Shown: piece by piece, positions 34,401-43,092 of the stretch | Layout: every line of letters begins with the position of its first letter | Position numbering within the stretch: position 1 is the first letter of the stretch | Assembly (NCBI RefSeq): GCF_000247695.1 | Contig: NW_004624795.1 | Location: 6,267,973 to 6,331,972 of the forward strand | Direction of reading: 5' to 3' | DNA length: 64,000 bases | Source: Heterocephalus glaber | Lineage: Eukaryota; Chordata; Mammalia; Rodentia; Bathyergidae | Notes under the pieces: model-generated | What the model was told of the DNA's origin: nothing | What the model saw: the letters and a program-made list of their open reading frames with translations, nothing else | Databases searched by the model: none | Program-made: the position numbers and the translations under genes

Positions 34401-35030
34401 CGCGCTTTCTCCATCCGCTATCTGGGAACCCCAGCCTGCAGCCAGGAGGAAGCCATAGACTGCCAGCCCCTGAGGCTCCAGCCAACACCACTACCTCCAA
34501 CATCCTTCCCACAGGTCTGAAGGTGAACTGCTGAGTAGTCCCAAGGCTAGATTCAGTGCTGCTGTTTGTGGCAGGAGATAAATCAAGAGCCAGAAAAGCA
34601 TATGCGTTTGGCTTTGGGTGGGTGGGAAGAAGTCATCTGTCACCCGCTCCACTTCACCTTCGGGGACGACCCTGCCATTCCAGGTCAAATGAGCCTGAGG
34701 GCCTCCTGCCATTCCACAAGCTCCTTCTGCCCAGACCCACAGAGCCAGGGCCCCCTGTGCAGCCACCTCTGGGGCTGTGGTCCAGGAGAGGAACACGACC
34801 TTGCTGCTTCTTGGATCCCCTCCTCCTCCCAGGCCCAGCCCTGGACTTGAGGGGACCCGAGGGGGGAAGTCGCAGCACTGCCCTGCAGCCCAAGCTCTCC
34901 TCTCCCTTCCTCTCTGGGATGGTGCCAGAGCAACCCACACCTCAAAATAAGGCCTCCTCCCTGCTTCCACCCTCAGTGCACAGGCAAGAATGGGGAGACC
35001 AACACAGAAGCAGGCATGCTGTCCCCAAAC
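31486..35030. other. Repeat-poor intergenic stretch between XYLT2 and MRPL27
   Basis: About 3.5 kb without SINEs, unusual for this window. A 45-base exon-like segment at 32342-32386 has a strong acceptor and a gtgagt donor. An open frame to a stop at 34532-34534 begins after a good acceptor (ccctgcag) at 34037 and reads LPPSYEEALRSPSAPPSR at its start, a PPxY-type sequence. I cannot connect them into a transcript or name a family. No other gene is evident. Confidence 0.35.
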
Positions 35031-35037
35031 AGCTAGA

Positions 35038-35043
35038 TTTATT
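35038..35043 (-). terminator. MRPL27: MRPL27 polyadenylation signal
   Basis: AATAAA on the minus strand, about 175 bases past the MRPL27 stop codon. It gives a short 3' UTR, as expected for this gene. Confidence 0.85.
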
Positions 35044-35217
35044 TGGGCCCAGGCCCGCTCTCCCGAAGGGTTTCCCACTGTCACTTCAGTCTCCTGAAGT
35101 CACCATCCAGCAGACGGCTCCCTCAAGGCTGCTGTGACTCCAACGCTTGATTTCTTCTGGTGTCACCCTCTCCTGTCACTTGGGCTCCAAGTCTGTCCAG
35201 TGGCCTCAACCGGGACT

Positions 35218-38200
35218 TCAAAGCATAGCTACCAGTTTGAAGGTGCCTTCTGGCTTGGCAGGAACCACATGGACGAAAGTCTTATAGAGCACAGCACCCC
35301 TGGGCAGCCTGCTGACCAGATCCACAGCCTCCAGGTCGGTGGGCTTGGGCATGTAGACCTCTTTAGTGTAGCGGACTATCCCCTCCTCCAGGGCATACAG
35401 GCACTTGTTCTTCCCCAGGCCCACCTGCAACAAGACCTGGTCAGCTGGACAGAGTGCCAGGTGGCCTGTCCCAGGGCCTCAGGACAGACTGTCCTCAGGT
35501 ACAGGCCCTGGGGCCAACTCAGGTTCCCTTGCCCACTGCCTAGCACCAATCCTGGTCAGACCAAGACGGCTGAGCTTCTCAGCCTTTTGGCTAAGATCAA
35601 GTGCAGACCAAGATGGCTGACACCCACCACCATTGTCTATGCAGCTGGTCAGAGGCCACACGGGACAGGCCCTAAAACCAGGCCCAGGAATGTGTCCCAA
35701 ACCATTGCCCTGGGAGCATGCTTTACTGAGACTTAAAAAACACTCAAGTTGTCACATTAGATGCTAGCTTGATGTACATTTTCACTTACATAAAGCTTAG
35801 GCTCTTGAGAAAATACAGATAAACACTTCAATGGGTAATGCATATACCAATAGAACAGTAAGTACAGACATAGCTAATATTAACACAGTGCTTCCCAGAT
35901 GTAAACACCTCCCAGCCCATGTATCTCGACTCCTTTAATCCGGAGTTTCCAACTCCGTGTTGCAGATCCTGAGTATGGAGCATGAAGTGGTTGGATAAAC
36001 TATGTCTTATGTTCAGGTTTTCTTTTTTTTTGTACCAGGGATAGATCGAACTCTGGTCCTTGCGCTTGCGGGGCAGGTGGCAGAACCATTGAGCTAAACC
36101 CCGACTCCCAGTATGTTCAGATTTTAAACTGCACACACTAACTTTTTTCTTCCAGGACTTGAGATTAGATCTGTGGCAGTTTCTACCGGGGCAGCCAAGC
36201 ACTAGTGTTGTCTCTGACTAGTAGCTTGGGCTCTGGAACCAGGATGCTGATTCAGATCACAGCAGTCTACTTCCCACTGCCTTCAGCAAGGTACTCTATT
36301 GTCTCTGATTTTCATCTCCAAAATGGGGAAAGAATTAACTACTTTTAGGATTATGAGGTGACAATCATACATACAGCTTAGATGATGACCCAGGTCAAAA
36401 CCTGTTGACTTTAGGGCTGGGGATTTAGCTCAGTGGTGCCACCCCTGCCTGGCAAGCACAAGGTCCTAAGTTCAATCCCCGGTACCATAAAAAAAAAAGG
36501 AAGAAAAAAACCTGTTGGCTTTGTTATTACTTCAGCAAGTCCCAGGAGTTAACACAGCCACACAGCCAATGCCTTTTAAATTCTAAAAGATCAAGCTACT
36601 ACAAATATAATCAATTCACATCTTCTAATTAGCATCTTTTAAATAATGATTGTTTATTATCAACCTTTTAATGTCTATTAAAATTACCAACAGATAGGCT
36701 AGAGCTGTGGCTTGGTAGTAGCGTCCTTGCTTGGCATATATGAGGCCCTGGGCTTGGTGCCTAGGACCACAAAACACACACACAGACACCTGGAGAAAAC
36801 TAAACCAACATTTAAAAATAACATGAAGAGTACAGTATAGTTCTATCTTAACAAAGCACTTCCCCACCTCATGAAGTAACCCCAACTTGCTGAAACTAAA
36901 ATTTATGTCTGGCATAGATCTAATTTCTGGTACACATACTGAATTCTATTTTATTAAATTGAAGCTGTCTTTCAACTACATGAGAACTTTATGCAACAGA
37001 AAAATTCTTAGAGGGCCAGGGATTTAGCTCAGTGGTTTCGCCACCTGCTGCACAAGCACAAGGACCCAAGTTCGATAGCCGGTACCAAAAAAAAAAGGAA
37101 AATTCTTAGAAATAATTAGCAATTAATAAATTGAAATTAGTTTCCTAAGGTCCAAAAGATATCTGAAATCACAAAGTGTCTCATCCTCTAAGAACTGAGG
37201 GTCAGAAACACACCAGGCTAACACCATACTAAGGTAAAACATAACCACAGTCAGACTCCCAAATCACTGTATTTTTTTTTTTCAGTACCGAAAACTGAAC
37301 TCAGGACCTTGTGCTTACCAGGCAGGTGTGGCGGCACTAAGCTAAATCCCCAGCAAATCACTATACTTATTGTTGTTTATGTTTTTTAGTAGACGAAAAA
37401 TTATTGAATTTGATTCTACTAGAATAAAAAAATTCCTTTCCTTTGAGCATAAAAATAAAAATGTCGGGCTGGGGATATAGCTCAGTAGTTCCGCCGCCTG
37501 CCTGGCAAGCGCAAGGTCCTGAGTTCAATCCCCAGTACCAAATAAATAGACAAAGTCTATACTACTCAGAGGGTAGATTAATAAAACATTTAAACTGGGC
37601 ATGGAGGCATGTGCCTATAATCCCATCACTCAAGAGGCTGAAGCAGGAGGATCCCTGAGTATGAGTCCTGCCTGGGCTACACAGTGAGTTCAAGGCCAGC
37701 CTGAGGTACAGTGAGACCCTGTCTGTAGCTAACTAAATAAATAAATATAAAATAAAACATTTAAAACTGAGAAAAGTGGTTCACACCTGTAATCCCAGCG
37801 ACTTGGGAGGATAAGCAGGAGGACTGCAAGTTCAAAGCCAGCCTAGGCAACTTAGTGAGACCCTATCTCAAAATAAAAAGGCTGGGAATGTAGCTCAGTG
37901 GTAGAACACCCTGGGTTCAATGCCCAGTATCAAAGGAAGGAGAGGAACAACTACAAATGTATGGTCTTCACTAAGAACTCTGCCATCGTCAGATTACTAT
38001 ACCTAAAGCAAATTGCCCCTCAGTCCTCAGACAGCTGCACTGCCCCATCTATCACATATAACTTACTGCCATTTCCCAATGAAGAGAAAATGAGGCCTAG
38101 GACATACAATGATCTAATGTTGGAAAGATCCCAGCTGTCACTGGGCCTGCCACAATCAAGGTCTCTAACACTTCACATGTAAAACAGGGATGACCCCCAC

Positions 38201-41200
38201 CTCACAGGGACACGTGGGAAAAATGACACAAGTGGGCACAGGAAAGGGCACGCTTGGCATATGTGGGCATGCAATAAATGCAACTGTTATTGCTGTGCCT
38301 GAGCATGGAAGGGTCATGCTAGAAAAGGGGCGACAGAGCAACTCACGTGGGCACCTGGGTGCCAGCGGAACTGGCGCTGAGTCCCAAGGATGTTGCCAGC
38401 ATGAACGTAGTGACCTAAGAGAGAAGTCCACAGGTGTGCTGACTCAGAGCCCCAGGGACCGTGACAGCCCAGCAAAGCACCAAGGAAACCTGACAGCCCG
38501 AATGCTGCACAACAGCCGCTGAGCCTCGCAGATGTCCAGGTAAGCAGGGCCTGTCTCTGTGACTAAGGTCACACCTCCCTGTTCCTCCCCAGGCCCCCCA
38601 GCCCTCCTCAGGTCTCATCTGCCCTTCACTCTACAGCCAAATGCTACGGCAAGTTGAGCACAGTACAAGGCCAGCGCCTGTGTGGTCTCCTGCTCTTCTA
38701 AGCAAAGCTGGAGCAGCTGGGTAGTGTGAAGGCAGGCACACCCTCACCTTCCATTTTCTTGATGCCAAAACGTTTGCCTGGTGACTTTCCACCGAGGTTT
38801 TTGGAGCTGCCACCTGTTTTCTTGGATGCACATCTGATTGCAAGAGCTGTGGCCGGAGGAGGGCTCAACAGGGCTGAGACTGTAGAGAGAAGAAACACTG
38901 CTCAGAGGGGCTCCCCAGCAGACTCTGTCATCTCAGCCCCTGTGCTCAGCGGAGAGATGGCAGGGGAGGTGAGAAAGATGCTGGATGGGACAGAGATATC
39001 ACTGTGTTGCTTTTCAGGAAATGCCTGGAAGTCCTCGGCCTTCTCCCGTGGAGAGGGCCAACTCGTTCGTTCTTTGTGTTATACGGGATGGAAGCACTGC
39101 AGGAGGGCGCACATGTGGGCATGTGTGTGGTTGAGGGGGACAGCAGTGAAAAAGAAATGAATGTCAGGTGCTCTGGATCCTGGCACACTGAGTCCTGCTA
39201 AGGGGAAACACCACCACACAAATGTTAGAAACAGACAAGAGGATACCCCAGGGCCTGCTCCAAGGCCCAACTCACCCTGAAGCCCCGTGGAAGGGCCCGG
39301 CCAGACTTAGGGAGCCCCACCACAGGACACCAGAGAGGTTCAAGCAGAAAGCACCAGACCCTGGCACACAGAAAGGGCTCCCAGTCGTTTCAGAAGGCCC
39401 GGCTTTCTTCCCAACGCCCAGCAGGCAGAGAGCCAACCAAGAGCAACACACTTAACTGAGAGTTTAATCTGACTTCTCCATGTTAATCCTAAAGTGCTCA
39501 ATGGCATTTACTTTTACAAAGAAAATGAGCTGGGTGTGGTGGTGTGTGATTGTAATTCCAGCTACTTGGGAGACTGAGGCAAAAATGATGCAACTTCACT
39601 GCCCGCCTGGGCTACTTAGCAAGACCTTTTCTCAAAATTTAAAAAAAAAAAAATTAAAAGGTCTGGAAATGTAGATCAGGGTTCCCTGCGCTCTATCCCT
39701 AGAACAAAAAATTTTTTATAAAAGGAAAATGAACAAAAACTCATACTGACATGGAAGACCCATACTTGTATGACAAGCCCAGGGTTGACAGTTCTTCCCT
39801 TAGGGTCTCCAGACACAGCCATGGTTGGAGGAGCACACCAGGGTCCTTAGAGAAGCTTTGCAGGTGTCTGGAGCCAAGTTCAGAGTACCCAAAACCTACA
39901 TTTCTGAAGTTTCCATGGGAACAGGGAGTAGCTGAGACGATGAAGGACCAGAGTGAACTCAGAGACAACCCATTAAGTACCCAGCATCAGGCTCCACCTA
40001 CCTTTACACATCTCTTCCTTTACTTACTGAGCAGTTTGCTCGATCTACATGGTCTCACTTCTAAATCTCTACTCTTCTCCCAACTGCCCATCTTTCACTT
40101 CAAAGTAAATGGTGCTTAGATTTACCCAGCTGCTCAGGCAGAAACCAAGAAACTGTGGATTCTCTTTGCTCACCTTGCATATCCAATTCATCAGCAAGCT
40201 CCGTGGATTCTAGCTCCAAAATAGGCCCGGAGTATATCTACTGCCACCACTAATATCTTGGCTAAATCACTAATCTTCAGAGCTTCCTATGTGGTTTCGT
40301 TTCCATTACTACCCACCTTTATTTTTTAAAAAAATCTTTTGAGACAGAATCTTCCTATATAGTTTAGGCTGGCCTTAATGTCACTATATAGGCTAGCCTG
40401 GGCTCAAATGTGCAGTGATCCTTTTGAATGCTGGGATTCCAGGTGTGTGCCACCACACCCAGTGCGACCCATTTATTATTTTTTTCGGTACTGGGGTTCA
40501 AACCTAGGGCTTCCTGCATGCTAAGCAGATGCTCAACCTCTGAGCTACATCCTCAGTCCATGCCCCTGTAATTTATATAAGATCAATAGTTTGCACCATA
40601 AAATATAAAACTGGATCAAATTATTCTCCTGTCCCCCGCAAAAGGCCAGGCCTCCTCTCTTCCTTTAGGTGTTAACTCAGGTTTTATCTAAGAGGACTTG
40701 CCTGACCATCCACTTTAAAAAAGACACAAACCCATTTTTTTTCTTTCTTCACCAGAATTTTCACCATTTCCAACTATTTTATTTTTATGTGCTTAGGGGC
40801 TTATCTAGTGTGCTGAGGCTGAAAACCTGTCCTTATGTTTTTTGCTGATAGAGTGAACATCCACAAAGACAAGCCTAAACCTGTTAAATGAACAGGTAAT
40901 CTTTCTGAGCCCAGACGTAGCAATAAGCAGGTGGAACCCACAATCACCCACAAAGCGGAAGTGGCCTGAGCTCCCGAGGCGGAGGAAGACTCGCGCACCT
41001 CCAACCTCCTCCCGCGGCTCCGCCCCGGACGCGTCACGTGAAGGCCGACAACGGCCCCTCAACTCTCGGGTGCCTCCCCACAACCCCCTCCATGCATCCA
41101 GGGTCATCCACGGGGATCAACTTCTACCCCCCGGCCTCCCCGCCGGTGCGTCCCGCAATAGCTACGGCATCCCATTACCAGCTGCGCGTGTCCTCAGCGC

Positions 41201-41218
41201 CAGCGCCGATGCCGCCAT
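35218..41218 (-). CDS. MRPL27: Mitochondrial large-subunit ribosomal protein bL27m, complete, 4 exons
   Basis: Component of the 39S mitoribosome; bL27 family members sit near the peptidyl-transferase centre. Coding exons in transcript order: 41218-41179, 38879-38748, 38414-38347, 35424-35218. All junctions are GT-AG and in phase, giving 148 residues, the same as the human protein as I recall it. Residues 1 to about 30 (ALALRTRAA...) form an arginine-bearing, acid-free mitochondrial targeting sequence. The bL27 domain starts at [14 protein letters not shown] (31-44) and holds [10 protein letters not shown] and [15 protein letters not shown]; the C-terminus TFKLVAML is the usual mammalian ending. 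The start ATG has A at -3 and G at +4. It lies head-to-head with EME1 in one CpG island. Intron 1 is about 2.3 kb, intron 3 about 2.9 kb. It is a single spliced copy, so not a processed pseudogene. Confidence 0.97.
35557..35620 (+). pseudogene. Truncated U2 snRNA retrocopy with target-site duplication
   Basis: Positions 35574-35603 match the 5' end of U2 snRNA (starting gcttctcagccttttggcta, one change from U2). The match stops after about 30 bases. It is flanked by cagaccaagacggctga (35557-35573) and cagaccaagatggctga (35604-35620), 16 of 17 identical. This is the signature of L1-type reverse transcription of a U2 fragment. It lies in MRPL27 intron 3, opposite to that gene. Only stem-loop I/branch-site-side sequence survives, so it cannot work as U2. 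Confidence 0.85.
36020..37936. repeat. SINE cluster in MRPL27 intron 3
   Basis: Minus ID 36020-36110; MIR, plus, about 36215-36400 (ccaaaatggggaaagaatta); plus ID 36412-36499 flanked by aaacctgttgactt/aaacctgttggctt; old plus ID 36695-36776; plus ID 37013-37098 flanked by aaaattcttaga twice; minus ID 37272-37354; plus ID 37464-37545; plus B1 37593-37750; plus B1-dID 37768-37936. The pieces between, including 36500-36694 and 36777-37012, are AT-rich unique sequence. Confidence 0.87.
38165..38300 (+). repeat. MIR fragment
   Basis: Has the MIR 3' pattern: gtaaaacagggatgaccccc, then a cctcacaggga block, then catgcaataaatgcaactgt. It lies next to MRPL27 exon 3. Confidence 0.65.
39528..39717 (+). 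repeat. B1-dID SINE in MRPL27 intron 1
   Basis: The B1 half (gctgggtgtggtggtgtgtg) is joined to a degraded ID half near 39660. The flanks 38880-39527 and 39718-40119 are unique. Confidence 0.78.
40120..40800. repeat. L2 remnants interrupted by B1 and ID SINEs
   Basis: Positions 40120-40320 (aattcatcagcaagctccgt, agctccaaaataggcccgg) and 40580-40800 (gaggacttgcctgaccatcc, ctattttatttttatgtgct) resemble successive parts of the 3' region of the old LINE L2. Between them are a minus B1 (40322-40463) and a minus ID (40475-40559). The L2 call rests on remembered consensus patterns. Confidence 0.6.
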
Positions 41219-41420
41219 GTTTGCCTCCCGGGCGCTTCCGGTCTGGAAAGTCTACTTCCGCTACCGGGAGATCTGCTTCCGGGTCCCTTGTGGCCGTTGA
41301 AAGAGTGGCGTGAGAAGTTGTAGGTGGGTCATGGACCTTTTGCAGGTCGAGGCTGGCGTCCTGAGCACCGCCTCGCAGGGGCGTGATGACCGGGGACCCC
41401 TGCCACGGACCGCCGGCCTC
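40960..41420. promoter_or_regulatory. Bidirectional CpG-island promoter of MRPL27 and EME1
   Basis: CpG-rich sequence lies around the MRPL27 start codon at 41218. Three ETS-type cores lie within 48 bases: cttccgg (41235-41241), acttccgc (41254-41261) and cttccgg (41276-41282), suited to GABP/ELK binding. MRPL27 is read leftwards and EME1 rightwards from here. No TATA box is seen. Confidence 0.8.
41290..41322 (+). other. EME1: Probable non-coding EME1 exon 1
   Basis: A good donor (gttgtag|gtgggt) lies at 41323 in the CpG island, and the EME1 coding exon has an acceptor at 43066-43067 (cttttag). A 5'-UTR exon ending at 41322 fits the known gene layout. Its transcription start is not visible. 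Confidence 0.5.
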
Positions 41421-41529
41421 AGAGGGTCCCGCTTGTCCCACTGCCTGGTTTTGCAGGAGTCATCCGAGGTCCAGGGAGGGGACAGGGATGAGGCCCCCTG
41501 CCTGGCATATACACAGAAAACTTAAGTGG

Positions 41530-41835
41530 CCACGCAGAAATGTGCAGTGAATTGCTTATAGCACCATTATTCATCATAGCCAAAAGGGAGAGAAACGAAA
41601 TGTTCATCAAGTGATGAAGGGACAAGCAGAACATGGTAGATCCGTACAATGGAATAGTACAGAAGGCTAGGTGGGAGAAGCCGGTCACAAAAGGCCATAT
41701 ATTGTATGTTTCCATTTATATGAAATAGCCAGAATAGGCAAATCCATAGAGACAGTAGATCTTTGCTTGTTAGGGCCTGGGGGAAGGAAGGAATGGACAA
41801 TGACTGCTTAGTGACTAGGGTTTCTTTTCTTTTCT
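41530..41835 (+). mobile_element. Old LINE-1 3' UTR fragment
   Basis: Contains the L1M-type order of blocks: ttcatcatagccaaaaggga, gtacaatggaatagtacaga, gtttccatttatatgaaata and aggcaaatccatagagacag. It lies in EME1 intron 1 and is 5'-truncated and ancient. Confidence 0.82.
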
Positions 41836-41843
41836 TTTTTTCT

Positions 41844-42999
41844 TTTTTTTTTTTTTTGGTCTCGCTTTGTAGTTAAGGCTGGCCTTGAACTCACTATGTA
41901 GCCTGGGCTGGACCCGAATTCCCAGCGATCCTCTTGCCTCAGCCTCCCATGTTCTGGGATTACAGGCATACATTACCATGCTTGGCTATGATTTCTTTTT
42001 TGAGGTGATAAAAATGTTCTGGAATTAAATAGTGGTGGTGAATATACTAAAAAAATTATACCATACTTTTTTTTTTTAATGTTTTTGCAGTGCTGGGGAT
42101 TGAATCTGGGGCCTTGTATATACTAAGTACTTCCACTGAGCTATACCTCCAGCCCCTGAACTGTGCATCTTAGGCTGTGCATGATGGCACGTGTCTGTGA
42201 TCCTAGCTACTCAGGAGGCTAAGGCAGGAGGATTGCAAGCTTGAGGTCAGCCTGGGTAACTTAGTAAGACACTGTCTCAAAATTTTTTTTTAAATTTTAA
42301 AGCTGGGGATATGGTTCAGTGGTAGAGCACCCCCGTATTCAATGCCTAGTACTGAAAAAAAGAGAGAGAGATAAACTGTTTAAAATGATGAACATTATCC
42401 AAATTGTATGTCAAGTTTTTCTTTCTTTCTTTTTATTTTTTATTTTTTTGGTACCAGGGATCAAACTTGGGACCTTGTGCTTTCGAGACAGGTGGCAGAA
42501 CCACTGAGCTAAATCTCTGGCCCTGTATGTCAAGTTTTTAAAAGGTTGATACTTCAGTTTTGGGGGGGGGGGTTGTTTTGTTTTGGTACCGGGGATCAGA
42601 CTTGGGTCCTTGCGCTTGCGCAGCAGGCAGTGAAACCACTGAGCTAAATCTCATTTCAAATGCAGATATCAACAAGGAGGTGGTGGTGAGTCTCCTTACT
42701 ACTTCCATTAAAACTTTGTAGGGCCAGGGATTTAGCTCAGTAGTTCCGCCGCCTGCCTGGCAAGTACAAGGTCCCCAGTACCAAAAAAAAAAAACAATTT
42801 TGTAACTATTAGGCATGGTGGCATACATCTGTAAACCCAGCACTCAGGAGGCTGAGGCAGGAGGATCACAAGTTTGAGGCCAGCCTGGGCAACTTACCCT
42901 GAATCTCTTAAATTTTTTTTAAAGGCTTAGGGATGTAGCCCAGCACTAGAGTGCTTACCTACTGTGTGGGAGACCCTGGGTTCTATGCACAGTACTACA
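41844..42999. repeat. SINE cluster in EME1 intron 1
   Basis: Minus B1 41844-41986; minus ID 42068-42156; plus B1-dID 42170-42362; minus ID 42432-42525, flanked by gtatgtcaagttttt on both sides; minus ID 42571-42650; plus ID 42721-42795, with its central part shortened; plus B1-dID 42810-42999. SINEs of both strands fill nearly all of this kilobase. Confidence 0.88.
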
Positions 43000-43092
43000 A
43001 AAACAAAAAATGCATCTAGAGGACCAAATTGAGCACTCCTGTGTCTCATCTCTTTTTATCCTTTTAGGTAATTACTTCAACAACACGCAGTG

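Noticed and set aside
34556..35137. Open frame of 193 codons on the plus strand near the MRPL27 3' end
   Set aside because: Low-complexity proline/leucine-rich composition, no family resemblance, and overlap with the MRPL27 3' UTR on the other strand.
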